A stretch of DNA of 64,000 nt from Variovorax sp. JS1663 (lineage in GTDB: Bacteria; Pseudomonadota; Gammaproteobacteria; Burkholderiales; Burkholderiaceae_C). The stretch lies in assembly GCF_002157355.1 (NCBI RefSeq), contig NZ_LYMK01000033.1, positions 1 to 64,000 of the forward strand. The letters are read 5' to 3'. Below the pieces are notes generated by a model, which was given only the letters and a program-made list of their open reading frames with translations, did no database searches and was not told where the DNA came from. Position numbers and translations under genes: made by a program. Below, in pieces: positions 1-8,592 of the stretch. The first letter of the stretch is position 1. The number at the start of each line of letters is the position of its first letter.

Positions 1-193
1 CGGGTCACGCGCAGTGGGGTCGCCTTTCTTTGGTTACTTTCTTTGGCGAAGCAAAGAAAGTGACTCGCCCGCCGGGGCGAACTCCCGGCTCCTGCGCCAC
101 TCAACCAGCAAGGGAAAAACAAAGGTCCAAGGGTGTCCGCACCACCCCCCTCCGGAGACGGAGGAAGCACACCCACGGCAAGGCGCTCGCCCC
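1..193. repeat. Dispersed hairpin repeat in left-end intergenic region
   Basis: No gene is supported before the GntR start. Positions 36-45 and 52-61 form a perfect 10-bp inverted repeat (ACTTTCTTTG / CAAAGAAAGT) around the loop GCGAAG, preceded by a further CTTTCTTTGG unit at about 24-33. From general knowledge, TTTCTTTGG / CCAAAGAAA hairpins of this kind recur between genes in Comamonadaceae genomes, so this is probably a REP-like dispersed element. An ORF can be read through it (from 14), but it is the same reading frame as the regulator and its residues look like translated repeat. Confidence 0.6.
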
Positions 194-943
194 ATGAGCA
201 GCATCGAGCCCAACGAGGCCGGCGGTTCCCAGGCCGTCAAGGCCCAACTGCGCCTGCGCGAGATGGTGCTGGCCGGCGAGCTGCCGGGTGGCACGCGCCT
301 GGCGGAGGTCGCGATCTCCGAGCAGCTGGGTATCTCGCGCACGCCGGTGCGCAGCGCGCTGATGCGCCTGGAGCAGGAGGGCCTGCTGGAGTCCCTGCCC
401 AACGGCGGCTATGCGGTGCGCACCTTCTCCGAGCGCGACGTGGCCGATGCCATCGAGCTGCGCGGCACGCTGGAAGGCCTCTCGGCCCGGCTGGCGGCCG
501 AGCGCGGCGCGGCGCCCGTGGTGCTGCGCGAGGCGCGCGCCTGCCTGCGCCGCATCGACGAGCTGCTGAGGCAGCCGGCGCTGGACGACGCGGCCTTCTC
601 GCGCTATGTGGAATTCAACGGCCAGTTCCATCGGCTGCTGTCGGAGATGGCGGGCAGCACGCTGGTCGCGCAGCAGCTGACGCGCGTGCTCAACCTGCCG
701 TTCGCATCGCCCTCGGCGTTCGTGGTGGTGCAGGCCAACTCACCGGCCGCGCGCGACATGCTGGTGATCGCGCAGGACCAGCACGAGCAGGTGCTGGATG
801 CGATCGAGAACCGTGAGGGCGCGCGCGCCGAGGCCCTGATGCGCGAGCACAGCCGGCTCGCGCAGCGCAACCTGCGCGAGGCGCTGCATGGCGCGCACGA
901 CCATCCCTTGCCCGGCGTCCAGCTCATCCGGCGGCGCGCCTGA
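194..943 (+). CDS. GntR family transcriptional regulator (FadR/FCD type)
   Basis: The 249-residue product has an N-terminal winged helix (about residues 15-80, with the typical ISEQLGISRTPVRSAL recognition region) followed by an FCD ligand-binding domain (about 85-225, including NGQFHRLL with the expected metal-ligand histidine). I chose the ATG at 194 because the upstream extension to 14 reads through an intergenic repeat. It lies 18 nt before a ferredoxin reductase gene on the same strand and just before a branched-chain amino-acid-type transporter, so it probably controls that catabolic block, most likely as a repressor released by an organic acid. The ligand cannot be told from sequence. 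Confidence 0.88.
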   Translation: MSSIEPNEAGGSQAVKAQLRLREMVLAGELPGGTRLAEVAISEQLGISRTPVRSALMRLEQEGLLESLPNGGYAVRTFSERDVADAIELRGTLEGLSARLAAERGAAPVVLREARACLRRIDELLRQPALDDAAFSRYVEFNGQFHRLLSEMAGSTLVAQQLTRVLNLPFASPSAFVVVQANSPAARDMLVIAQDQHEQVLDAIENREGARAEALMREHSRLAQRNLREALHGAHDHPLPGVQLIRRRA

Positions 944-961
944 CCCACGACGACCCTTCCC

Positions 962-1960
962 ATGACAAGCGACATTCACTGGATGCCCGCGCGCATCGCG
1001 GCCTGCCGCGACCTGACGCCGACGGTGCGCGAGTTCGAGATCGTGCCCGAGTCGGGTGTGGCGAGCGGCTACGAGCCCGGCTCGCATCTGCAGGTGCAGG
1101 TTCTGATCGGTGAACCCGGCGCAGGCCGGGTCCAGACCCGCCACTACTCCCTGATCGGAGAGCCGGACCCGCGCGCCTGGCGCATCGCGGTCAAGCGGAT
1201 GGACGACGGCCGCGGCGGCTCGCGCGCAATGTGGCGGCTGGCGCCCGGCGAGCGTCTGCTCGTGGCGCAGCCGCAGAACCATTTCGGTCTGGATACCGCA
1301 GCGCCCGGCTACCTGCTGGTGGCCGGCGGCATCGGCATCACGCCGCTGGTCTGCATGGCGCAGCGCCTGGGTGCGCTGGCCGCGCGGCGCGGCGTGCCGG
1401 TGCGCATGCTCTATGGCGCGCGCAGCGAAGAGGAACTGGCCTACCTGCCGCAGCTGCGACAGGCCTTGGGGGAGGGCGTGGAGGCGTACGTGGGCAGCGC
1501 GCCCATCGACTTCGCCGCCGCGATCGCAGCCCTGCCGCCCGGCGGCCAGCTCTACACCTGCGGGCCGGTGCCGATGCTGGAGGCTGTCCGGCGCGCCTGG
1601 GTGGCGGCGGGGCGGCCGCCGGCCGACCTGCGTTTCGAGACCTTCGGCAGCAGCGGCCGGCTGCCCGCGCAGGCCTTCGAGGTGCGCATTCCGCGCCACG
1701 ACCTGCGCATCACCGTGCCGGCCGACGGCAGCCTGCTGGAGGCGCTGGAAGCCGCGGGCGTGCAGGCGCTGTGGGACTGCCGGCGCGGCGAATGCGGCCT
1801 GTGCACGATGGACGTGCTGGCCGTCGACGGCGAGATCGACCACCGCGACGTGTTCCTGGCGGAGCACGAGAAGCGCGAGGGCCGGCGCATCTGCGCCTGC
1901 GTGTCGCGCGCGGTCGGCACGCTCACCATCGATTCCGCATGGCGTCCAGATGCACCGTGA
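962..1960 (+). CDS. PDR-type ferredoxin reductase (FMN / NAD / 2Fe-2S), VanB-like
   Basis: This 332-residue protein has the phthalate dioxygenase reductase order: a flavin-binding barrel with RHYSL at 60-64, an NAD-binding domain with GGIGITP at 122-128 and CGP at 200-202, and a C-terminal plant-type [2Fe-2S] domain with Cys273, Cys278, Cys281 and Cys311 (spacing C-x4-C-x2-C-x29-C). Such proteins pass electrons from NADH to a Rieske-type aromatic oxygenase such as vanillate demethylase. No oxygenase subunit is visible in the window, so its partner is either left of the window or elsewhere. The gene follows the GntR gene closely and is probably cotranscribed with it. Confidence 0.9.
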   Translation: MTSDIHWMPARIAACRDLTPTVREFEIVPESGVASGYEPGSHLQVQVLIGEPGAGRVQTRHYSLIGEPDPRAWRIAVKRMDDGRGGSRAMWRLAPGERLLVAQPQNHFGLDTAAPGYLLVAGGIGITPLVCMAQRLGALAARRGVPVRMLYGARSEEELAYLPQLRQALGEGVEAYVGSAPIDFAAAIAALPPGGQLYTCGPVPMLEAVRRAWVAAGRPPADLRFETFGSSGRLPAQAFEVRIPRHDLRITVPADGSLLEALEAAGVQALWDCRRGECGLCTMDVLAVDGEIDHRDVFLAEHEKREGRRICACVSRAVGTLTIDSAWRPDAP

Positions 1961-2129
1961 GCAAGGCCACGGTCGTTGCGCGATGATCGCGCAAGACTTC
2001 GGTTTATCGCGCAGAAAACGCGGCCGCCGGGCCAGGCGCTAGGTGTTTGCCTCGGGCGCGGGCCTTGTTTCGCTTGTTCACAATAACCGTCGATCCGCGT
2101 CTCGCATCCCAACGAAAAAAGGAGATCTC

Positions 2130-3305
2130 ATGCAACGTCGCCATCTCATTCAGGCTGCAGGCCTCGCGGCCATCGCACTGGCCATGCCCCTGGCGCAGGC
2201 CCAGGGCAACACCTTCAAGATCGGCCTCGTGCTGCCGATGACGGGCCAGCAGGCCACCACCGGCCGGCAGATCGAGGCGGCAGCCCGCCTCTACATGGCG
2301 CAGAACGGCGACACCGTCGCCGGCAAGAAGGTCGAGCTGATCGTCAAGGACGACACCAGCCTGCCCGACGTGACCAAGCGCCTGGCGCAGGAGCTGGTGG
2401 TGAACGACAAGGTCAACGTGCTGGCCGGCTTCGGCATCACGCCCTCGGCCATGGCCACGGCGCCGATCGCCACCCAGTCGAAGACGCCGATGGTGGTGAT
2501 GGCCGCTGCCACCTCCAGCATCACCGAGGCCTCGCCCTACGTCGTGCGCACCAGCTTCACGCTGCCGCAGGTGTCGGTGGCGATGGGCGACTGGGCGCCG
2601 AAGAACGGCATCAAGTCGGTGGTGACGCTGGTCACCGACTACGGGCCGGGCAACGATGCCGAGAAGTTCTTCGCCGAGCGCTTCCAGCTCAACGGCGGCA
2701 AGGTGCTCGACAAGCTGCGCGTGCCTCTGCGCAACCCCGACTTCGCACCCTTCCTGCAGAAGGTGCGCGATGCCAAGCCCGATGCGCTGTTCGTTTTCGT
2801 GCCCTCGGGCGCCGGCGCGGCGGTGATGAAGCAGTTCCTCGAGCGCGGCATGGACAAGGCCGGCATCCGGCTGATCGCCACCGGTGACGTGACGGATGAC
2901 GACCAGCTCAACGACATGGGCGACGGCGCGCTGGGCGTGGTCACCACGCACCACTACTCGGCGGCGCATCCGTCGGCGGCCAACAAGAAGTTCGTCGAGG
3001 CCTTCGAGAAGGCCAACAAGAACATGCGGCCCAACTTCATGGCGATGGGCGGCTACGACGGCATGCGCGTGATCTACGAGGCGCTCAAGGCCACCAAGGG
3101 GCAGGGCGGCGGCGACGCGCTGCTGGCCGCGATGAAGGGCCAGATCTTCGAGAGCCCACGCGGCCAGGTGCTGATCGACGCGCAGACGCGCGACATCGTG
3201 CAGGACGTGTACCTGCGCAAGGTGGAGAAGAAGGACGGGCAGCTCTACAACGTCGAATTCGACGTGATCAAGGCCGTCAAGGATCCGGGCAAAGCAAAAC
3301 AATGA
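2130..3305 (+). CDS. Branched-chain amino acid-type ABC transporter, periplasmic binding protein (LivK-like)
   Basis: The 391-residue protein starts with a signal peptide (MQRRHLIQ followed by an Ala/Leu-rich segment ending AQAQG at about 26). The mature part begins with FKIGLVLPMTGQQA, the usual start of type I peripheral binding proteins (Leu/Ile/Val and aromatic or amide substrates). The ATG at 2130 is preceded by AAAAGGAG at 2117-2124, so the longer frame from 2043 is rejected. It opens a five-gene block with two permeases and two ATPases on the same strand. Next to an oxygenase reductase, the substrate may be an aromatic or organic acid rather than an amino acid; that is inference. Confidence 0.9.
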   Translation: MQRRHLIQAAGLAAIALAMPLAQAQGNTFKIGLVLPMTGQQATTGRQIEAAARLYMAQNGDTVAGKKVELIVKDDTSLPDVTKRLAQELVVNDKVNVLAGFGITPSAMATAPIATQSKTPMVVMAAATSSITEASPYVVRTSFTLPQVSVAMGDWAPKNGIKSVVTLVTDYGPGNDAEKFFAERFQLNGGKVLDKLRVPLRNPDFAPFLQKVRDAKPDALFVFVPSGAGAAVMKQFLERGMDKAGIRLIATGDVTDDDQLNDMGDGALGVVTTHHYSAAHPSAANKKFVEAFEKANKNMRPNFMAMGGYDGMRVIYEALKATKGQGGGDALLAAMKGQIFESPRGQVLIDAQTRDIVQDVYLRKVEKKDGQLYNVEFDVIKAVKDPGKAKQ

Positions 3306-3320
3306 CGCTCTCCCCAGGCG

Positions 3321-4193
3321 ATGCTGACTATTCTTTTTGACGGCATCGCCTACGGCATGCTGCTGTTCGTGCTCGCCGTCGGCCTGGCCGTGACGCTGGG
3401 GCTGATGAACTTCATCAACCTCGCGCACGGCGCCTTCGCGATGGCGGGCGGCTACCTCACCGTGTTCGCGATGCAGAAGGCCGGGGTGCCCTTCCTCGCC
3501 TGCCTGCCGCTGGCCTTCGTGGGCGTGGGGCTGCTGGGCGCGCTGCTGGAGCGCACGCTCTACCGGCCGATGTACGGCAAGCCGCACCTGGACCAAGTGC
3601 TGTTCTCCATCGGCCTGGCCTTCATGGCCGTGGCAGCGGTGGACTTCTTCGTCGGCTCCTCGCAGCAGAACATCCACCTGCCCGACTGGCTGCGCGGCCG
3701 CACCGAGATCGGCGACGGCCCGCTGCTGCTGGGCATGGGCCACTACCGCATCTTCATCATCGTGCTGTGCGCGCTGCTGACGGTGGTGCTGCAGTTGATC
3801 CTGTCGAAGACGCGCTTCGGCAGCCGCCTGCGCGCGGCGGTGGACGACCCGCGCGTGGCGGCGGGGCTGGGCATCAACGTCAACCTGGTGTTCCTGCTGA
3901 CCTTCGCGGTGGGCTCGGGGCTGGCCGGGCTGGGCGGCGCGCTGGGCGCGGAGATTCTGGGCATGGACCCGACCTTCCCGCTCAAGTACATGATCTATTT
4001 CCTGATCGTGGTCTCGGTCGGCGGCACCTCGTCGATCACCGGGCCGCTGCTGGCCGCGCTGCTCCTGGGCATCGCGGACGTGGCGGGCAAGTACTTCATC
4101 CCGAAGATGGGGGCCTTCACGGTCTACCTGCTGATGATCCTGATCCTGATGTGGCGGCCGCAAGGGCTCTTCACGCGCCGGGGAGGAGGCTAG
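3321..4193 (+). CDS. Branched-chain amino acid-type ABC transporter permease (LivH-like)
   Basis: A 290-residue hydrophobic protein of the LivH family with about eight membrane segments. The GLMNFINLAHGAFAMAGGY stretch near residue 27 is the LivH signature, and the EAA-like region with FGSRLRAAVDDPRVAAGLGI near 160-180 contacts the ATPase. It begins 15 nt after the binding-protein stop and ends 3 nt before the second permease, so it sits inside a tight operon. It forms the inner-membrane channel together with the LivM-like protein. Confidence 0.92.
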   Translation: MLTILFDGIAYGMLLFVLAVGLAVTLGLMNFINLAHGAFAMAGGYLTVFAMQKAGVPFLACLPLAFVGVGLLGALLERTLYRPMYGKPHLDQVLFSIGLAFMAVAAVDFFVGSSQQNIHLPDWLRGRTEIGDGPLLLGMGHYRIFIIVLCALLTVVLQLILSKTRFGSRLRAAVDDPRVAAGLGINVNLVFLLTFAVGSGLAGLGGALGAEILGMDPTFPLKYMIYFLIVVSVGGTSSITGPLLAALLLGIADVAGKYFIPKMGAFTVYLLMILILMWRPQGLFTRRGGG

Positions 4194-4196
4194 GGC

Positions 4197-5168
4197 ATGG
4201 ATTCGCGTGACACGCTGCTGCGCCACGCGCGCTGGCGGCCCCTGGAGTTCGTGTTCTGGCCGCTGGTCTTCGTGCTGCCGGCGCTGCTGCCCTCGAAGGC
4301 GCTGATGATCAACGAGATCGCGATCATCGCGCTGTTCGCGCTGTCGCTGGACCTGATCCTCGGCTACACCGGAATCGTTTCGCTGGGGCACGCGGCCTTC
4401 TTCGGCTTCGGTGCCTACACGGCGGCGCTCTTCGCCAAGCATGTGATGCCCGATCCGACGGTGGGCCTGGTGGTCGCGGTGCTGGCCTCGGGCGTGCTCG
4501 GCGCCGTGGCCAGCATCACCATCCTGCGCGGCACCGACCTGACGCGGCTGATGGTCACGCTGGGCACCGCGCTGCTGCTGCTGGAGCTGGCCAACAAGCT
4601 GGACTGGCTGACCGGCGGCGCCGACGGGCTGCAGGGCGTGGTGATGGGGCCGGTGCTGGGGCTGTTCGAGTTCGACCTCTACGGGCGCACGGCAGCCTGG
4701 TATTCGATGGCGGTGCTGTTGCTGGTCTTCATCGTGATGAGGCGCGTGGTGCACTCGTCCTTCGGCGCGACGCTCAAGGCGATCCGCGACAACCGGCTGC
4801 GCGCGATGGCGATCGGCATCCCGGTGGTCTCGCGCATCGCGGTGATCTACACGGTGGCTGCTGCCGTGGCCGGCGCGGCGGGTGCGCTGCTGGCGCAGAC
4901 CACCGGCTTCGCCTCGCTGGACGTGCTGGCCTTCGACCGCTCGGCCGATGTGCTGCTGATGCTGGTGATCGGCGGCGTGGGCTGGCTCTACGGCGGCATC
5001 GCCGGCGCGATCGTCTTCAAGCTGCTGCAGGACACGCTCTCCACCGTCACGCCGCAGTACTGGATGTTCTGGATCGGGCTGATCCTGGTGCTGCTGGTGC
5101 TGGTCGGGCGCGACCGGCTGCTGAAGCCCTGGACCTGGTTCGGTGGCAGGGGGAGAAGCGGCGCATGA
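4197..5168 (+). CDS. Branched-chain amino acid-type ABC transporter permease (LivM-like)
   Basis: A 323-residue inner-membrane protein of the LivM family. GYTGIVSLGHAAFFGFGAYTA near residue 58 and FGATLKAIRDNRLRAMAIGI near 185-205 are the family hallmarks. The start is 3 nt after the LivH-like stop, and its stop overlaps the next ATG in an ATGA arrangement at 5165-5168, which points to translational coupling. It pairs with the LivH-like permease to form the translocation pore. Confidence 0.92.
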   Translation: MDSRDTLLRHARWRPLEFVFWPLVFVLPALLPSKALMINEIAIIALFALSLDLILGYTGIVSLGHAAFFGFGAYTAALFAKHVMPDPTVGLVVAVLASGVLGAVASITILRGTDLTRLMVTLGTALLLLELANKLDWLTGGADGLQGVVMGPVLGLFEFDLYGRTAAWYSMAVLLLVFIVMRRVVHSSFGATLKAIRDNRLRAMAIGIPVVSRIAVIYTVAAAVAGAAGALLAQTTGFASLDVLAFDRSADVLLMLVIGGVGWLYGGIAGAIVFKLLQDTLSTVTPQYWMFWIGLILVLLVLVGRDRLLKPWTWFGGRGRSGA

Positions 5169-5923
5169 ACGACGTCGTGCTTTCGGCCACGGGCCTGGTG
5201 AAGCGCTTCGGCGGCATCATCGCCACCGACAACGTGACGCTGAACCTGCGCCGCGGCGCGCGCCATGCGCTGATCGGGCCCAACGGCGCGGGCAAGACCA
5301 CACTGGTCAACCTGCTGACCGGCGTGCTCGCGCCCACGGCCGGGCGCATTGCGCTGGAGGGCGAGGACATCACCGGCCTGCCACCCCATGCGCGGGTGGC
5401 GCGCGGCATGGTGCGGACCTTCCAGATCAACCAGCTCTTCGATTCGATGACGCCGCTGGAGACGCTGGCATTGGTGGTCTCGCAGCAGTCCGGGCTGGGC
5501 GCGCAATGGTGGCGGCCGCTGGGTTCGTCGGCGCGCGTGTCGGAGCGGGCCGCGCAGTTGCTGGAGCAGTTCCACCTGGCCGACGTGGCCCGGCAGCCCA
5601 CGCGGCAGCTGGCCTACGGCAAGCGCCGCCTGCTGGAGATCGCGATCGCGCTGGCCTGCGAGCCGCGCGTGCTGCTGCTGGACGAGCCGGTGGCCGGCGT
5701 GCCGGCGGGCGAGCGCGAGGAGCTGCTGCAGACGGTGGCGGCACTGCCGGCGGATGTGTCGGTGTTGCTGATCGAGCACGACATGGACCTGGTGTTCAGC
5801 TTTGCCGACCGGATGACGGTGCTGGTCAACGGTGCTTTGCTGATGGAGGGCGACCCGGATTCGATCGCCAACGATCCCAAGGTCAAGGAGGTCTACCTGG
5901 GCCATGGAGCCGAGCATGTCTGA
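5165..5923 (+). CDS. Branched-chain amino acid-type ABC transporter ATPase (LivG-like)
   Basis: A 252-residue ABC ATPase. Walker A GPNGAGKTT lies near residue 38, Walker B VLLLDEPVAG near 170 and the H-loop IEHDMDLVF near 200. The GMVRTFQINQLF stretch (Q-loop region) is typical of LivG. The usual LSGG signature is degenerate here (RQLAYGKRRLLEIA), which is common in LivG proteins. It overlaps the permease by 4 nt and the following LivF-like gene by several codons. Confidence 0.92.
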   Translation: MNDVVLSATGLVKRFGGIIATDNVTLNLRRGARHALIGPNGAGKTTLVNLLTGVLAPTAGRIALEGEDITGLPPHARVARGMVRTFQINQLFDSMTPLETLALVVSQQSGLGAQWWRPLGSSARVSERAAQLLEQFHLADVARQPTRQLAYGKRRLLEIAIALACEPRVLLLDEPVAGVPAGEREELLQTVAALPADVSVLLIEHDMDLVFSFADRMTVLVNGALLMEGDPDSIANDPKVKEVYLGHGAEHV

Positions 5924-6620
5924 GCTCCTGCGCATCGAGAAGCTCAGCGCCGGCTACGGTGAGGCAGTGGTGCTGCACGATGTGTCGCTGGCACTGGGCG
6001 AGGGCCAGACGCTGGCCCTGCTGGGCCGCAACGGCACCGGCAAGACCACGCTGATCAACACCCTGGCCGGGGCGACGCGCCAGCACGGCGGCAGCATCGC
6101 GCTGGGCGGCGCGGCGCTGCACAGGTTGTCCGCGCACCAGCGCGCGGCGGCCGGCATCGGCTGGGTGCCGCAGGAGCGCAACATCTTCAAATCGCTCAGC
6201 GTGCACGAGAACCTGACGGCGGTGGAGCGGCCCGGCCGGTGGACTCCGCAGCGCGTCTACGAGATGTTCCCGCGCCTGGCCGAGCGCAAGCGCAACCTCG
6301 GCACGCAGCTGTCGGGTGGCGAGCAGCAGATGCTGGCGGTGGGCCGGGCGCTGGTGCTCAACCCGCGGCTGCTGCTGCTCGACGAGCCGCTGGAAGGGCT
6401 GGCGCCCATCATCGTGGAGGAACTGCTGCGCGCGATCCGCCGCATCACGCAGGACGAGGGGCTGGCGGCGATCATCGTGGAGCAGCACCCGCAGGCCATC
6501 CTCGCGATCTCGGACGAGGCGGTCGTGCTGGACCACGGCACGGTGGTGCACGCGGATCGGGCGGCCGCGCTGCGGGCGCAGCCCGAGGTGCTGGAGCGGT
6601 TGCTGGGCGTCTCGCGCTGA
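5916..6620 (+). CDS. Branched-chain amino acid-type ABC transporter ATPase (LivF-like)
   Basis: A 234-residue ATPase starting MSELLRIEKL; an in-frame ATG 12 nt earlier (5904) is possible. Walker A GRNGTGKTT, signature LSGGEQQMLA, Walker B LLLLDEPLEGLAP and an H-loop VEQH are all present, and GIGWVPQERNIF is the LivF-type Q-loop. It overlaps the end of the LivG-like gene, completing the five-gene transporter. It should form a heterodimer with LivG to power uptake. Confidence 0.92.
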   Translation: MSELLRIEKLSAGYGEAVVLHDVSLALGEGQTLALLGRNGTGKTTLINTLAGATRQHGGSIALGGAALHRLSAHQRAAAGIGWVPQERNIFKSLSVHENLTAVERPGRWTPQRVYEMFPRLAERKRNLGTQLSGGEQQMLAVGRALVLNPRLLLLDEPLEGLAPIIVEELLRAIRRITQDEGLAAIIVEQHPQAILAISDEAVVLDHGTVVHADRAAALRAQPEVLERLLGVSR

Positions 6621-6649
6621 GGCACGGCCGGGCCTACACTGGCTGGGCC

Positions 6650-7495
6650 ATGATGCGATCCACCGCGCTGCACGAAGGCCCGGTCGCGGTCTACGACTAC
6701 CGCTGCGATGCGGGCCCGTCCGACCCGGCCCTTCCCGAGGTCCACCTCGCGGATTCGCTGTCCTATGTGCGCCGCGGCAGCTTCGGCTACCGCTGTGGCG
6801 GGCGGCTGTTCGACATGGTCGCGGGCTCGGTGCTGGTGGGCCGCGCGGGCGACGAGTTCGTCTGCACGCACGAACACCATGGCTGCGGCGACGAGTGCCT
6901 GTCCTTTCGCCTGTCGGCGGAACTGCTGGACGAGATCGGCCCGGCTGCCGCCCGCTGGCGCAGCACGGGCCTGCCGCCGCTGCCCGAGCTGATGGTGCTG
7001 GGCGAACTCGCCCAGGCGGCGGCCGAAGGGGAGAGCGATCTGGGCCTCGACGAACTCGGACTGCTCTTCGGTGCGCGCTTTGCCACGCTGGCCGGCGGGC
7101 GCGAGGCGGGGGGCTTCCGCGTCACGCAGCGCGACCGGCGCCGCGCCGTCGAGTCGGCGCTGTGGCTGGAGGCGAACGCGCAGCAGCCGGTCGATCTGGC
7201 CGCGGGTGCGCAGCGGGCCGGCCTCAGCGCCTTCCACTTTCTGCGCCTCTTCGCGCGCGTCGTCGGCGTCACGCCCCACCAGTACCTGGTGCGCACGCGG
7301 CTGCGGCACGCGGCGCGGCTGCTGGCGGCCGGCGAGCAGCCGGTCACGGAGGTGGCGCTGGACGCGGGCTTTGCCGACCTCTCGAATTTCGTTCGCAGCT
7401 TCCACCGCGCGGCCGGCGTGTCGCCGCGGCGCTTCCGGCAGGCGGCGCGTGGTGACCGCAAGATTCTCCAAGACCGCCTGGCTGGGCTTGCCTAG
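6650..7495 (+). CDS. AraC family transcriptional regulator
   Basis: The 281-residue product carries the tandem helix-turn-helix of AraC/XylS in its last 95 residues (AGLSAFHFLRLFARVVGVTP and VALDAGFADLSNFVRSFHRAAG, ending PRRFRQ). The N-terminal part resembles a cupin-type sensor with HEHHGCGDECLSF. The ATG at 6650 (MMRS; 6653 is also possible) is only 9 nt after a TACACT -10-like hexamer at 6635-6640, so the mRNA may be leaderless. It sits 29 nt after the transporter operon and just before an SRPBCC gene. Its targets are unknown. Confidence 0.88.
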   Translation: MMRSTALHEGPVAVYDYRCDAGPSDPALPEVHLADSLSYVRRGSFGYRCGGRLFDMVAGSVLVGRAGDEFVCTHEHHGCGDECLSFRLSAELLDEIGPAAARWRSTGLPPLPELMVLGELAQAAAEGESDLGLDELGLLFGARFATLAGGREAGGFRVTQRDRRRAVESALWLEANAQQPVDLAAGAQRAGLSAFHFLRLFARVVGVTPHQYLVRTRLRHAARLLAAGEQPVTEVALDAGFADLSNFVRSFHRAAGVSPRRFRQAARGDRKILQDRLAGLA

Positions 7496-7528
7496 GATCA
7501 GGCCGTTGCTTCAGCAGGAGAACAGCAC

Positions 7529-7939
7529 ATGGCCACCATTCGACGCGAAATGCAGGTTGACGCCGCCGCGGACAGGATCTGGGAGGTGGTGCGCGACATC
7601 GGCGCCATTCATCGCCGCTTGGTGCCCGGCTTCGTGACCGACTGCCGCCTGGAGGGCGAGGCACGCATCGTCACCTTCGGCAACGGCGTCGTGGCGCGGG
7701 AGGTGATCGTCGATCTCGACGATGCCGCGCGCCGCCTCGTGTGGTCGGCCAGCGGCGGGCGGCTGACGCATCACAACGCCTCGCTGCAGGTTTTCGACGA
7801 AGGCGAGGGGTGCAGCCGGCTGGTGTGGATCGCCGACCTGCTGCCGCACGAGATGGCGGGGCCCATCGCCGGGATGATCGACGAGGGCATGCGCGCGATG
7901 AAGAAGACGCTCGAGGCGTCTTCCGCGGCCGTTCAATAG
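7529..7939 (+). CDS. SRPBCC (START-like/polyketide cyclase) family protein
   Basis: A 136-residue single-domain protein with the SRPBCC pattern: beta strand IRREMQVDAAADRIWEVVRDIG at the start, a central set of strands (GARIVTFGNG-like, RRLVWSASGG) and a long C-terminal helix (AGMIDEGMRAMKKTLEAS). This fold binds small hydrophobic ligands; the ligand is unknown. CAGGAG lies about 9 nt before the start. Its last 7 bp overlap the end of the convergent oxidoreductase gene. Confidence 0.78.
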   Translation: MATIRREMQVDAAADRIWEVVRDIGAIHRRLVPGFVTDCRLEGEARIVTFGNGVVAREVIVDLDDAARRLVWSASGGRLTHHNASLQVFDEGEGCSRLVWIADLLPHEMAGPIAGMIDEGMRAMKKTLEASSAAVQ

Positions 7940-8550
7940 CCCACGGTGAAGCGCTGGCGCGGGTGCTCGGGGCGCTCGATCTCGTCGGCCATCGCGATCG
8001 CGTAGTCCTCCATGGAGATCCAGCTCTTGCCCTGGGCATCGGCCAACAACTGATTGCCGCCGAGGCGGTAGCTCCCGGTGCGGGGGCCGGGCTCGAACAG
8101 GGCGGAGGGCGAGATGAACGTCCAGTCCAGTTCCTTCTCGGCGCGCAACGCCTCGAGGAAGGCGCGGCCGGCCAGGGCTTCGGCCTTGTAGGCCTCGGGG
8201 AACTCGGGCGTGTCGACCAGCGCGCGGCCCGGCGCGATCTCGAGGCTGCCGGCGCCACCCACCACCAGCAGGCGCGGCACGTCGGCCCGCTTCGCGGCGG
8301 CGATGGCGGTGGCGGCGTCGATGCCGCCGGCGAAGTGGGTGGCGCTGATCACGGCGTCGTGGCCGCGCAGCAGCGGCACCAGCGCATCGAGCTGCGTGGC
8401 GTCGGCCTGCTTCAGGCTCAGGCCCGGCCGGGCTCCCGCCTTGGCGGTGTTGCGCGCGATGCCGGTGAGGGTGTGGCCGCGCTGCAGCAATTCGGTCGCG
8501 ATGCGGGAGCCGGCGCGGCCGGTGATGCCGAGGATGGCGATGTGGCTCAT
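7933..8550 (-). CDS. NAD(P)-binding oxidoreductase, atypical SDR (NmrA/YwnB-like)
   Basis: A 205-residue Rossmann protein with the dinucleotide motif GITGRAGSRI at residues 8-17 and NAD(P)-dependent epimerase-like strands (DAVISATHFAGG, VPRLLVVGGAGS). No Tyr-x3-Lys dyad is evident, which fits the atypical NAD(P)H-binding group whose members include flavin-reductase-like and regulatory proteins. It lies downstream of the DsbA-like gene on the same strand and may be cotranscribed with it (42-nt gap). Confidence 0.78.
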   Translation of the reverse strand: MSHIAILGITGRAGSRIATELLQRGHTLTGIARNTAKAGARPGLSLKQADATQLDALVPLLRGHDAVISATHFAGGIDAATAIAAAKRADVPRLLVVGGAGSLEIAPGRALVDTPEFPEAYKAEALAGRAFLEALRAEKELDWTFISPSALFEPGPRTGSYRLGGNQLLADAQGKSWISMEDYAIAMADEIERPEHPRQRFTVGY

Positions 8551-8592
8551 GAGGTGATGACTCCTGGTTGAAAAAAGAAGGATGGAAGGCGC

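Noticed and set aside
2004..4754. 916-codon open frame on the minus strand
   Set aside because: It is antisense to the binding protein and permease genes, His/Gln/Arg-rich as expected of a high-GC shadow frame, and shows no domain.
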